Both the position numbers and the translations under genes were made by a program. The notes below the pieces were generated by a model. It saw only the letters and a program-made list of their open reading frames with translations. It made no database searches and was not told the DNA's origin. Below are positions 32,743 to 44,235 of a stretch of DNA of 64,000 nt, piece after piece (positions within the stretch are counted from its first letter, which is position 1; each line of letters opens with the position of its first letter). The stretch is from positions 703,463,622-703,527,621 of the forward strand of contig NC_057810.1 of NCBI RefSeq assembly GCF_018294505.1, read 5' to 3'. Origin of the DNA: Triticum aestivum (lineage: Eukaryota > Streptophyta > Magnoliopsida > Poales > Poaceae).

Positions 32743-34761
32743 ACTCCCCCAAGCTTAAACCTTTGCTTGTCCTCAAGCAATTCAGTTGACATACTGAAAG
32801 TGATAAAGAAAAACTTTTACAAACTCTGTTTGCTCTTGTTGTTGTAAACATGAAAAGCCAGCATTCAAGTTTCAGCAAATATTATGAACTAACCATACTC
32901 ACAGTAACACATAGGTCTCACAATTACTCATATCAATAGCATAATCAACTAGCGAGTCATAATAATAAAACTCAGATGACAACACTTTCTCAAAATAATC
33001 ATAACATGATATAACAAAATGGTATCTCGCTAGCCCTTTCTGAGACCGCAAAACATAAATGCAGAGCACCTTTAAAGATCAAGGACTGACTAAACATTGT
33101 AATTCATGGTAAAAGAGATCCAGTCAAGTCATACCCAATATAAACCAGTAATAATGAATGCAAATGACAGTGTGCTCTCCAGCGGGTGCTTTTAATAAGA
33201 AGGATGATGACTCAACATAAAAGTAAATAGATAGACCCTTCGTAGAGGGAAGCAGGGATTTGTAGAGGTGCCAGAGCTCGATTTTAAAATAGAGATTGAA
33301 TAACATTTTGAGCAGCATACTTTCGCTGTCAACGCAACACCTATGAGATGGCTGTATCTTCCATACTACATGCATTATAGGCAGTTCCCAAACAGAATGG
33401 TAAAGGTTTATACTCCCCCAACCACCAACAAGCATCAATCCATGGCTTGCTCGAAACAACGAGTGCCTCCAACATACAACAGCCCTGGGGGAGTTTTGTT
33501 TAATTATTTTGATTTGCTTTGATCTTTTTGGATCATGGGACTGGGCATCCCGGTTACCGGCCCTTTCTCGTGAATGAGGAGCGGAGTCCACTCCTCTGAG
33601 AATAACACACCTAGCATGGAAGATATAGGCAGCACTAGTTGTAACATGAGCTGCTCGAGCATACAAAACAGAATTTCATTTGAAGGTTTGGAGTTTGGCA
33701 CATACAAATTTAGTTGGAACGGCAAGTAGATACCGCATATAGGAAGGTATAGTGGACTCATATGGAACAACTTTGGGGTTTAAGGAGTTTGGATGCACAA
33801 GCAGTATTCCCGCTTAGTACAGGTGAAGGCTAGCAAAAGACTGGGAAGCGACCAACTGAGAGAGCGACAACAGTCGTAAGCATGCATTAAAATTAATTCA
33901 TACAGGATACAAGCATGAGTAGGATATAATCTACCATGAACATAAATATCATGAAGGCTATGTTGATTTGATTCAACTACATGCGTGAACATGCGCCAAG
34001 TCGAGTCACTTAATACATTCAAAGGAGGATACCATCCCATCATACCATATCATAATCATTCTAATAGCATGTTGGCACGCAAGGTAAACCATTATAACTC
34101 ATAGCTAATCAAGCATGGCACAAGCAACTATAATCTCTAAGTGTCATTGCAAATATGTTTACTTCATAATAGCTGACTCAGGAACGATGAATTATCATAT
34201 TTACAAAAACAAGAGAGGTCGAGTTCATACCAGCTTTTCTCATCCCAATAAGTCCATCATATATCGTCATCATTGCCTTTCACTCGCACGAACGAACGAA
34301 GTGTATAATAATAAGAGTGCATGTGCATTGGACTAAGCTGAAATCTGCAAGCATTCAACTCAAGAGAGAAGACAAGTAATATGGGCTCTAAATATAAATA
34401 ATCAATCATGCATATGAGAGCCACTAAGCATTTTCAATATGGTCTTCTCGACCCTCAGAAGAAAGAAAAGAAAATAAAACTATTTACACGGGAAAGCTCC
34501 CAACAAGTAAAAGAAGATCGAGAAATCTTTTTGGATTTTAATTTTAATTTCTACTACAAGCAAGGAAATTAAACTAACTATTTTTTTGTTTTTTCTTAAG
34601 GTTTATCACACACACAAGAAGAAAACTAGAAAAGGAGATTTAAAGTAACATGGATAATACAATGAAAGAGTATGAGCACCAACGACTAGTGTGTGAACAT
34701 GAATGTAAAGTCGGTGAGAAATACGTACTCCCCCAAGCTTAGGCTTTTGGCCTAAGTTGGT

Positions 34762-35847
34762 TTAATACCAAGGACCGCCGCTACTCTCTCCGATGTAAGA
34801 AGAGGTATAATCAGGATAATACTGGCTGGTCATCTCCGGATCCCACTGGACAGATGATGCGCGATAAGGGTCCAGTCCAAGTTCTAGTTCAAGTTCAGGT
34901 TCTGGAGTAAAAGCTTGAGCTAGGTGATTGTTCACCGCCTCCGGTGTAACGAGAAATTTTTCTGCAAGCAAATCAAACAACAGAGGCGCAGGCAAAATAA
35001 TAATCTAAAAGTGTTTCTTATTGAATCTAAGTTTATACAAGAGCATCCTATCTTTGTTGTCAACAATAAACTTATGTGCTACCATGCTCTTGTAATCTAG
35101 AATGTGAGGAGGCAATATTGTCTCCTTTTCCTCATGGTGCCTAATGGGTATCTAAAAATGTCTAGCAAGACGTGCAGCATAAATACCTCCAAATATGGGG
35201 CCTTTTGTACGATTCAGGGCTAGCCATTTAGCAACGACGGCACCCATATTAAAACTATTGTCTCCAAGCAAAGCATGTTGAAGCATGATAATATCAGGAA
35301 CACTCAAGTTTCCACTATTCCCACGACCAATCAAGCATCTACTAGCGAATATGGCAAAGTAGCGTAAAACAGGAAAGTGTATGCTAGAGACTTTCGCTTC
35401 GGAACCCTTCTTTGGCTCCTCTACAGCAATAATATCAACAAAACCAGCCACATCTTCACGATGGGGTTCTTCTAGTTCTCCCTCATAAGGTATCCTACAT
35501 ACCGTGCAAAAATGACGTAAAGATATTTCTTTGAACTCGTCATATAAATGAAATGATACTGCAGGCGGTGACTTCTTAGGATAATAATAAAAGTTTTGCA
35601 TGAAAGTATTGGTAAGTAAGAGATACTGATTGATTCGGTCATTCATGAAACCGATGAGGCCTACAGTCTCGATTAAAGCATAAAAGTCTTTATGAATTCC
35701 GGCTTCCTTCAAGAAATCCTCACATGGCCATTCACATGACCGTACTTCCGCTAAGCGAGGAAGATTATACTTGGGTTTTTCCTTCTCTTTATCTTGTTTT
35801 TTCTTAGAGCTTTGGCTAGAAGAGCCTTTAAAGAACCTCCTTAACAT
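34762..35847 (-). CDS. Athila-type extra ORF downstream of the protease region
   Basis: An open minus-strand frame at 35847-35152 (231 aa) starts MLRRFFKG, has a Lys/Ser-rich N-terminus and then a globular part with YYYPKKSPP and LRHFCTVCRIPYEGE. It resembles the plant 'Arabidopsis retrotransposon ORF1 (ATHILA)' protein family. A second frame at 34995-34762 (TPEPELELELGLD, ending SSGGPWY) looks like its acidic C-terminal continuation after a break. The role is unknown. The coding start lies in a 115-bp tandem duplication. Confidence 0.55.
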
Positions 35848-36026
35848 TTTCTGAAAAATTCTGAAATTTTAGTAACTTCAAAATAAAAGTGCATAAAACT
35901 AAACAAGATTGTTTTTTCTTAGAGCTTTGGCTAGAAGAGCCTTTAAAGAACCTCCTTAACATTTTCTGAAAAATTCTGAAATTTTAGTAACTTCAAAATA
36001 AAAGTGCATAAAACTAAACAAGATTG
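35797..36026. repeat. 115-bp tandem duplication over the start of the Athila-type ORF
   Basis: TTCTTAGAGCTTTGGCTAGA occurs at 35801-35820 and again 115 bp later at 35916-35935. The following bases up to AAACAAGATTG are also identical, so the two units are practically identical and the duplication is recent. It duplicates the upstream sequence and the first codons of the ORF (minus strand). Confidence 0.85.
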
Positions 36027-36724
36027 ATAGCAACTACTCCTATAAGTGCCTAGAGCCTATATCATGCATTGGAATTGCTTGGGACCTCAAAATTTTAACA
36101 TGCAAGCTCAAGAATAGGGTCACCAAGGCAGCAAGGATTTGCAATGAATAAAGCACTAGAACAAAAACTAATTGGATCAATGGAGGAGTCACATACCTAG
36201 CAACAATCTCCCAAAGCAGTTTTGCGAATGGAGCTTTGAGCTAAGAGATCGAAAATCGCAGCAAAACGAGCTAGAACTCGGGCTTGAGCTGGATGGGGAT
36301 TTTTTTGGGTAGAAGATGGAGTGTGTGGGTGCTGGCATAAGTAGAGGGGAGTCACCAGGGGCCCACGAGACAGGGGGGCACGCCCTCCTCTCTCGTGGCC
36401 TGGTGCTTGGCCCTCCTGCAGTGTTTTCAGTGCCTAAAATCCTCAAATATTCCAGAAAAAATCATACTAAATTTGCATGGCATTTGGAGCACTTTTATTT
36501 TCGGACTATTTTTCATTGCACGGATAAATCAGAAAACAGAGAGATAACACTATTTTTTCTTTATTTATTCTAAATAACAGAAAGTAAAAGGAGGGTACAG
36601 AAGGTTGTGCCTTCTAGTTTCATCCATCTCGTGATCATCAAAATGAATCCACTAACAAGGTTGATCAAGTCTTGTTAACAAACTCATTCCGAATAACACG
36701 GAACCGGAGAAATTTCGAATAACA

Positions 36725-37488
36725 CTAAGTTACCTCAACGGGGATATGAAAATCCCCAACAATAAAAATATCATACTTTTTCTTGAGTGGGGAGAGGAAA
36801 TTCAAAACCTCCAAAAATGATAGTTGGAACATTTTTAATAGAATTGATGCTATGAACTTGAGATTGTTTCCTTGGAAAGTGTACCGTATGCTCATTACCA
36901 TTAACATGAAAAGTGACATTGCCTTTGTTGCAATCAATAACAGCCCCTGCAGTATTAAAAAAAGGTCTATCAAGGATAATAGACATACTATCGTCCTCAG
37001 GAATATCAAGATAACAAAGTCCGTTAAGATATTGACATTTGCAACCACAACAGGCACATCCTCACAAATACCAACAGGTATAGCAGTTGATTTATCAGCC
37101 ATTTGCAAAGATATTTCAGTAGGTGTCAACTTATTCAATTCAAGTCTACGATATAAAGAGAGAGGCATAACACTAACACCGGCTCCAAGATCACATAAAG
37201 CAGTTCTAACATAATTTCTTTTAATGGAGCATGGTATAGTTGGTACACCCGGATCTCCAAGTTTCTTTGATATTCCACCCTTAAAGTGTAATTAGCAAGC
37301 ATGGTGGAAATTTCAGCTTCCGGTATCTTTATTTTATTTGTGATGATATCCTTTATATATTTAGCATAAGGATTTACTTTAAGCATATCAGTTAAGCGCA
37401 TACGTAATAAAATAGGTCTAATCATTTCAGCAAAGCGCTCAAAATTCTCATCATCCTTTGACTTGGATGGTTTAGGAGGAAAGGGCAT
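36725..37488 (-). pseudogene. Gypsy protease-like region
   Basis: Minus-strand frames at 37488-37135 and 37168-36725 together give a retropepsin-like region. MPLSLYRRLELNKL is followed by LQMADKSTAIPVGICEDVPV and, in another frame, SIILDRPFFNTAGAVIDCNKG. That is the usual tail of a gypsy aspartic protease domain before reverse transcriptase. At least two frameshifts (near 37150 and 37000) disrupt it, and the reverse transcriptase that should follow is missing. Confidence 0.7.
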
Positions 37489-37569
37489 GGGTTTCTGAAC
37501 CCATGGTTCTCTTTCTTTACCGTGCTTCCTAGCAACAAAATCTCTTATATCATAACGTTGATTCTTTGA

Positions 37570-39528
37570 TTATGGGTTATCAAGATGAACAGCAGGTTCA
37601 ATCTCTACATCATTGTCTTTGCTAGGTTGAGCATCAACATGAACATTATCATTAACATTATTACTAGGTTCATGTTCATCTCCGGATTGTGTTTCAGCAT
37701 CAGAGATAGAAGTATCATTGGAATTATCAAGTGTTTCTATATTAGGTTCACTTGAAGTTTGCAAAGTCCTATCATTCTTATTTTTCTTCTTAGAAGAACT
37801 AGGAACATCTAGATTATTATTCTGAGAATCTTGTTCAATTCTTTTAGGGTGGCCTTCAGGATACAAAGGTTCCTGAGTCATTCTACCAGTTCTAGTAGCC
37901 ACTCTAACAGCAAAGTCATTTTTATTATTCAACTCATTAAGCAAATCACTTTGAGCTTTGAGTACTTGCTCAGCTTGAGTAGCAACCATAGAAGCATATT
38001 TGCTAATGCGGTGAAGTTCATCTTTAACTCTATCCAGATTATCACCTACGCGTCCTATCTCGAAAGCATTATTCTTTAACTCTCTACCAACATAAGCATT
38101 AAAACTTTCTTGTCTAGCCATAAAGTCATCAAATTCATCTAAGCATGGGCTATGAAATTTAGTAGAGGGTATTTCAACTTTATCGTATCTATAGAGAGAA
38201 TTTACCTTTACTACCTGTGTCGGGTTATCAATGCAATGTGGTTCTTCAGGCGGTATATTCAAACCATGTATTTCTTCAATAGGAGGTAGATTCTTGACAT
38301 CTTCAGCTTTAATACCTTTTTCTTTCATTGATTTCTTTGCCTCTTGCATATCTTCAGGACTGAGAAATAAAACACCTCTCTTCTTCAGAGCGGGTTTAGG
38401 AATAGGCTCAGGAGTTGGCTCAATTGGTTCAGGAATTACTTCAGGAATTTGCTCGGGAAGAGTCCAATTTTTTTCATTAGTCAACATATTATTCAATAGT
38501 ATTTCAGCTTCGTCGACTGTTCTTTCCCCGAAAACACAACCAGCACAACTATCCAAGTGGTCATTGGAAGCATCGGTTAGTCCATTATAAAAGATATCAA
38601 GTATTTCATTTTTCTTAAGATGATGATCAGGCAAAGCATAAAGCAACCAGAGAAGCCTCCCCCAAGCTTGTGGGAGACTCTCTTCTTTGATTTGCACAAA
38701 ATTATATATTTCCCGCAAGGCAGCTTGTTTCTTATGAGCGGGGAAATATTTAGCAGAGAAGTAATAAATCATATCCTGGGGACTACACACACAACCAGGA
38801 GCAAGAGAATTATACCAAGTCTTGGCATCACCCTTTAATGAGAAAGGAAATATCTTAAGGATATATAAATAGCGAGACTTCTCATTATGAGTAAATAGGG
38901 TGGCTATATCATTTAGCTTGGTAAGATGTGCCACAACAGTTTCAGATTCAAGGCCATAAAAAGGATCAGATTCAACTAAAGTAATAATATCAGGATCAAC
39001 AGAGAATTCATAATCCTTATCAGTAACACAGATAGGTGAAGTAGCAAAAGTAGGATCGGGTTTCATTTTAGCATTAAGAGACTGTTGCTTCCATTTAGCT
39101 AATAATTTCTTAAGATCAGATCTATCATTGCAAGCAAGAATAGCTTCAGCAGCTTCTTTGTTCATAACATAACCCTTAGGAACAACAGGTAAAACATAAT
39201 CATCGGGGGAACGTTCATCATCACTATCATTAATAGCATCTTCAATATTTTCATTCCCCCTAACTCTAGCAAGTTTTTCATCAAGAAATTCACCTAATGG
39301 CAAAGTAGTATCACGCACAGAAGTAGTTTCCTCATGCATAGCAGAAGTGGCATCATCAATAACATGCGACATATCAGAATTCATAGCAGTAGCAGGTTTA
39401 GGTGTCGCAAGCCTACTAATAACGGAAGGAGAATCTAGTGCAGAGCTAGATGGCAGTTCCTTACCTCCCCTCATAGTTGAGGGCAAAATCTTGGTCTTAG
39501 CGTCTTTCAAGTTCTTCATAGTGATCAA
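37570..39528 (-). CDS. Athila-type gypsy gag polyprotein, 652 aa
   Basis: A long intact minus-strand frame. The central region has the retrotransposon gag pattern: FPFSLKGDAKTWYNSL, FSAKYFPAHKKQAALREI, ESLPQAWGRLLWLLYALPDHHL, then a Pro/Glu-rich linker and a region rich in Asn/Asp at the C-terminus. No CCHC knuckle is visible, which is common in Athila-type gag. The product would form particles that package the element RNA. The annotated start is the first in-frame start of the open frame and could be further in. Confidence 0.85.
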   Translation of the reverse strand: MITMKNLKDAKTKILPSTMRGGKELPSSSALDSPSVISRLATPKPATAMNSDMSHVIDDATSAMHEETTSVRDTTLPLGEFLDEKLARVRGNENIEDAINDSDDERSPDDYVLPVVPKGYVMNKEAAEAILACNDRSDLKKLLAKWKQQSLNAKMKPDPTFATSPICVTDKDYEFSVDPDIITLVESDPFYGLESETVVAHLTKLNDIATLFTHNEKSRYLYILKIFPFSLKGDAKTWYNSLAPGCVCSPQDMIYYFSAKYFPAHKKQAALREIYNFVQIKEESLPQAWGRLLWLLYALPDHHLKKNEILDIFYNGLTDASNDHLDSCAGCVFGERTVDEAEILLNNMLTNEKNWTLPEQIPEVIPEPIEPTPEPIPKPALKKRGVLFLSPEDMQEAKKSMKEKGIKAEDVKNLPPIEEIHGLNIPPEEPHCIDNPTQVVKVNSLYRYDKVEIPSTKFHSPCLDEFDDFMARQESFNAYVGRELKNNAFEIGRVGDNLDRVKDELHRISKYASMVATQAEQVLKAQSDLLNELNNKNDFAVRVATRTGRMTQEPLYPEGHPKRIEQDSQNNNLDVPSSSKKKNKNDRTLQTSSEPNIETLDNSNDTSISDAETQSGDEHEPSNNVNDNVHVDAQPSKDNDVEIEPAVHLDNP

Positions 39529-39568
39529 CAGATATAAATCCCAAGTGACTCAAAGAATAGAGATATGC

Positions 39569-39586
39569 TCCCCGGCAACGGCGCCA
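39569..39586 (-). other. Primer binding site complementary to tRNA-Asp
   Basis: The plus strand reads TCCCCGGCAACGGCGCCA, identical to the 3' end of plant tRNA-Asp(GUC) including CCA as I remember it. The minus (element) strand is therefore an 18-nt primer binding site. It lies 11 nt inside the right-hand LTR, confirming minus orientation. Confidence 0.85.
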
Positions 39587-39597
39587 GAAATTAGTCT

Positions 39598-41009
39598 TGA
39601 TAACCCACAAGTGTAGGGGATTGCAACAGCTTTCGAGGGTGAAGTACAACCCAAATTTATTGATTCGACACAAGGGGAGTCAAAGAATATTCTTGAGTAT
39701 TAGCAGTTGAGTTGTCAATCCAACCACACCTGGATAACTTAGTATCTGCAGCAAAGTATTTAGTAGCAAGAGTGGTATGATAGTAATGGTAACAGTAGCA
39801 ACAGAAAAGGTAAATGTTTTTGGGATTTTGTAGTAGTTGTAACAGTAGCAACAGAAAAGTAAATAAGCGAAGAACAATATGTGAAAAGCTCGTAGGCAAT
39901 GGATTAGTGATGGATAATTATGCCGGATGCGATTCCTCATGCAATAGTTATAACATAGGGTGATATAGAACTAGCTCCAATTCATCAATGTAATGTAGGC
40001 ATGTATTCCGTAAATAGTCACACGTGCTTATGGAAAAGAACTTGCATGACATCTTTTGTCCTACCCTCCCGTGGCAGCGAGGTCCTAGTGGAAACTAAGG
40101 GATATTAAGACCTCCTTTTAATAGAGAACCGGACCAAAGCATTAACACATAGTGAATACATGAACTCCTCAAACTACGGTCATCACCGAGAAGTATCCCG
40201 ATTATTGTCACTTCGGGGTTGTTGGATCATAACACATAATAGGTGACTATAGACTTGCAAGATAGGATCAAGAACACACATATATTCATGAAAACATAAT
40301 AGGTTCAGATCTGAAATCATGGCACTCGGGCCCTAGTGACAAGCATTAAGCATAGCAAAGTCATAGCAACATCAATCTCAGAACATAGTGGACACTAGGG
40401 ATTAAACCCTAACAAAACTAACTTGATTACATGGTAAATCTCATCCAACCCATCACCGTCCAGCAAGCCTACAATGGAATTACTCACGCACGGCGGTGAG
40501 CATCATGAAATTGGTGATGGAGGATGGTTGATGATGACGACAGTGACGAATCCCCCTCTCCGGAGCCCCTAACGGACTCCAGATCAGCCCTCCCGAGAGA
40601 GATTAGGGCTTGGCGGCGGCTCCGTGTCGTGAAACGCGATGAAACTTTCTCCTTGATTTTTTTCTCCCCGAGACGGTATATATGGAGTTGTAGTTGAGGT
40701 CGGAGGAGGTCCGGGGGGCCCACGAGATAGGAGGGTGCGCCCCTAGGGGGGGTGCCCCCCTGTCTCATGGATAGCCCGTGGGCCCCCTGGCCTTGATTCT
40801 TTCGCCAAAAATTCTTATTAATTCTGAAAAGTGCCTCCGTGGATTTCCAAGACATTCCGAGAACTTTTCTTTTCTACACATAAAACAACATCATGGCAGT
40901 TCTGCTGAAAACAGCGTCAGTCCGGGTTAGTTTCATTCAAATCAAGCAAGTTAGAGTCCAAAACAAGGGCAAAAGTGTTTGGAAAAGTAGATATGTTGGA
41001 GACGTATCA
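39598..41009 (-). repeat. 5' LTR of the Athila-type element (right copy)
   Basis: Begins TGATAACCCACAAGTG and ends GGAGACGTATCA, 1412 bp. It aligns end to end with the left LTR. Confidence 0.95.
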
Positions 41010-42713
41010 ATGTTCCACCCCGACCCAAACAAAAGCTCTCACGAGTTCGAGCAAGATTCGCAAGAGATCATCCCGTCGAACAAATCTTTGATGACATTTA
41101 AATCGGGAGAATTACTCGCTCAAAACCTCGTTTGGCTAACTTTTGTGAACATTACTCATTCATTTCTAGCATTGAACCTATGAAGGTTGAAGAAGCATTG
41201 GAAGATCTAGATTGGATAAATGCCATGCATGAACAGCTACACAACTTTGAGAGGAACCAAGTGTGGATGTTGGTTGAAAATCCCGATGAGAAGCACAATG
41301 TCATTGGAACCAAATGGGTGTTTCAGAACAAGCAAGATGAAGATGGACAAGTTGTACACAACAAGGCTCATCTCGTTGCTCAAGGCTACACTCAAGTCGA
41401 AGGTATGGACTATAGTGAGACTTATGCCCCCGTTGCTAGACTTGAGTCCATTCGCATCTTACTTGCTTACGCCAATCATCATGACATTACCTTATATCAA
41501 ATGGACATCAAAAGTGCTTTTCTTAATGGTGAAATTGAGGAGGAAGTTTATGTTAAACAACCTCCCGGCTTTGTTAATCCTAAGAAACCCGACCATGTTT
41601 ACAAACTCCACAAAGCTCTTTATGGCCTTAAACAAGCTCCTAGATCTTGGTATAAATGCTTGACTAAGTTTCTTCTTGAAAAAGCGTTTGAAATTGGTAA
41701 AATTGATTCTACACTCTTTACTAAAAGGGTTAATGGAGAATTATTTGTGTGCGAAATTTATGTTGATGATATCATATTTGGTTCAGCTAACCCTCATTTT
41801 TGTGAAAAGTTTGGAAAGCTTATGTTGGAGAAGTTTGAGATGTCTATGATGAGTGAACTCAAGTTCTTTCTTGGTTTGCAAATCAAGCAAACTAAGGAGG
41901 GGACCTTTATCTCTCAAACAAAGTATACTAAGGACTTATTCAAGAAGTTAAACATGCAAGAATGCAAAGGTATGAATACCCCCATGCCTACTAGTGGACA
42001 TCTTGACTTGACAAAGGATGGCTATCCGGTTGACCAAAAGGTTTACCGCTCTATGATTGGTTCATTGTTATATCCATGTGCCTCCCGTCCCGATATCATG
42101 CTCAGTGTGTGCATGTGTTCACAATATCAAGCGGCCCCCAGAGAGTGTCATCTTAAGGCTGTGAAAAGGATAGTGAGATACTTAATACATACACCGAATT
42201 TTGGCATTTGGTATCCTAAGAGGTCTTCTTTTAATCTTGTTGGCTACTCCCATTTGGACTATGCCAGTGACAAGGTTGATAGAAAGTCCACTTCGGGTAC
42301 TTGTCAATTTCTTGGTAGATCTCTTGTGTCTTGGTCCTCCAAGAAACAAAACTCAGTATCCTTATTCACCGCCGAAGTGAAATACATTGCCGCCGGTTCA
42401 TGTTGTGCTCAATTACTTTGGATGACCCAATCTCTTGAAGATTATTGGATATATGTGAAACATGTTCCATTGCTTTGTGACAATGAGAGTGCTAGTAAGA
42501 TTGCTCATAATCCCGTGCAACATTCTCGAACTAAGCATATTGAAGTTTGTCATCATTTCATTGCGAGATCATGTTGCTAAGGGAGATATCAAACTTAAGC
42601 ATGTTCGTACCGATAAGCAATTGACGGATATATTTACCAAACCACTTGATGAGAAAGTGTTTTGCAGGTTGAGAGGTGAATTGAACATCACTGATGCCTC
42701 AAATTTGGAGTAG
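41010..42713 (+). pseudogene. Copia pol, right part (reverse transcriptase and RNase H), broken
   Basis: Continuation of the copia pol interrupted at 31329. After a short out-of-frame piece (41010-41130), the frame 41132-42580 carries the copia reverse transcriptase (RVT_2): NVIGTKWVFQNK, ARLESIRILLAYA, QMDIKSAFLNGE, LYGLKQAPRSWY and catalytic YVDDIIFGS. The RNase H part follows (DYASDKVDRKSTSG, SWSSKKQNSVSLFTAE). A frameshift near 42560 moves the C-terminus (HVRTDKQLTDIFTKPLDE) into the frame ending at 42713. It is not functional as a single protein. Confidence 0.9.
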
Positions 42714-43440
42714 AAACTCCATGTGGATGCATGCAAGGCATGAGCCTTACAATGAGTAATCCTTGACATATCTCTTATGATGATGATCATATGTCTTGGA
42801 TATTCTTGTACTCTCTTGCATGCTATGTAACCCTTGTAGTTACTTGGACGAACCCAACTTTATGAGATTGCAACTCAATCACATTACAAGCAATCTCTAC
42901 ATCCTCCAAGTCTCTACAAAATGGTGGATGAAGACAAGGAAGTACGAATCCATTCAATATATACTTTGACAAACTCCTTATGTCAAATTTCATGATTGTC
43001 ACTTTGGATACACAAGTGTTCTTCCTTGCAAGACTAACCCATGTAGGAAGATGAAATTCAACTACAAGTGGTGCTTCCAACTCTTGATGATCTACATCAA
43101 CTTGAGCACCCTACACAAGTTCAACTACATGACCAAGTTCAACACCACCACCCAAGGTATGTCATTCCATCTTAGAGAAGCATTAACCCAAGATATGGGT
43201 CAAGGAAACTCAACAAGATGTGAATACATCAAGATGCTTAAACCAAAAATGGCAACCCCATTTTGAGCTTAAACGATGAGTATGACCTATGATCAAGTGT
43301 CCTCACTTGACTCCTAAGTGAATATACTCTAACATAGGTGACTTTGTCGCTGACTATTTCTAGATGAAGTTCTCCGTTGTTTCTTTGAGCTTTTGCATTT
43401 GTCTCTTGCATGCTAGACCCCCTTTCAAAAAAAATTCATC
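42714..43440 (+). mobile_element. Start of the copia 3' untranslated region, truncated
   Basis: Non-coding sequence follows the pol stop, with no polypurine tract and no LTR before unrelated sequence begins after about 43440. The end part of such a region, with tract and LTR, is instead found on the left side of the element (26640-29033). Confidence 0.6.
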
Positions 43441-43737
43441 TAGATTTCTTTTATTTTCTATGTTATTTTCTGCATTTCCCTGCATCCAATACATTGCGAA
43501 TCCTTCAGTAAATTCCTCTATATATTCTAACCCCCCCTCCCCTCGGCCCACCCAAAATGAAGGCGGAGCCCCCGTGGGGTGGGGGGTCGAGCGGGCAGAA
43601 GCCGGATGAAGGCAGTTGGGCAATTGGGGCGTGACCACCTATTTTACATCTCATGTGGGTGGAGATGCAAATTTGCATCTCGAGGTGTTGTATTTTACAT
43701 CTTCAGGAGGTGGAGATATAGTTTTTTTTTCATCTAC
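43441..43737. other. Spacer between the copia remnant and the CACTA element
   Basis: A GC-rich patch at 43530-43610 is followed by sequence with repeated phrases ATTTTACATCTC/TTC and GGTGGAGAT. The same type of phrase continues after the CACTA element at 55382 (GCATCTACATCATC), so the CACTA element inserted into this unit. No gene. Confidence 0.4.
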
Positions 43738-43749
43738 CACTAGTGCAGA

Positions 43750-43940
43750 ACCGGGCTTTAGTGCCGGTTCGTAACGGCCTTTAGTGCTGGTTTGCCAACC
43801 GGCACTAAAGAGTGGGGACTAAAGCCCCCCACCCCTTTAGTACCGGTTCGTGATTACCACCATGTGGCACGAGCCAGGCCCGGGGTGCGCGTAGGGAATT
43901 AGTACTGGTTGGTAATACCAATTGGTACTAAATATTGGGG
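43750..43940. repeat. Left subterminal repeats of the CACTA element
   Basis: TTTAGTGCCGGTTCG, CCGGCACTAAAG and TTTAGTACCGGTTCGTG alternate in both orientations. Known: in CACTA elements these are binding sites for the TNPA-like protein. Confidence 0.8.
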
Positions 43941-44050
43941 GGGGGATTTGATTTATTTTCCATTCAATTTTTTTTGTTTGCTGTTATTTCACGATACTAC
44001 AAATTGTACACGTTATGCATATATATAAATAGATTTTCTCGTACGTAGAA

Positions 44051-44051
<1 letters not shown>

Positions 44052-44114
<63 letters not shown>
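44052..44114. repeat. (AT)n microsatellite
   Basis: About 30 AT units inside the CACTA element. It is AT-only and likely variable. Confidence 0.95.
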
Positions 44115-44116
<2 letters not shown>

Positions 44117-44235
44117 TCGAATGTCTCACAAACCAACACCATTAATTATTCACACATACACATGTATATACATATACAATTTCTCCTACATATATATGTT
44201 GCCCTTGGTACCTCCGGAGCACGATGACAAGTGGT

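Larger units (their letters stand above)
31330..41009 (-). mobile_element. Athila-type Ty3/gypsy LTR retrotransposon, 9680 bp, complete but non-autonomous
   Basis: LTRs are at 31330-32742 and 39598-41009. The target duplication ATGTT is at 31325-31329 and 41010-41014. The element reads on the minus strand: 5' LTR on the right, then tRNA-Asp primer site, gag, a protease-like part, a further ORF, and the 3' LTR on the left. Reverse transcriptase, RNase H and integrase are absent, so it must be mobilised in trans. By eye the two LTRs differ at roughly 35-40 of about 1412 positions, mostly transitions. This implies an insertion of the order of one million years at 1.3e-8 per site per year. I believe it belongs with the Sabrina/WHAM-like Triticeae families, but the family name is unverified. 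Confidence 0.93.

Noticed and set aside
39569..39586. A tRNA-Asp gene
   Set aside because: Only the 18-nt 3' end is present, at the expected distance from an LTR, so it is a primer binding site.
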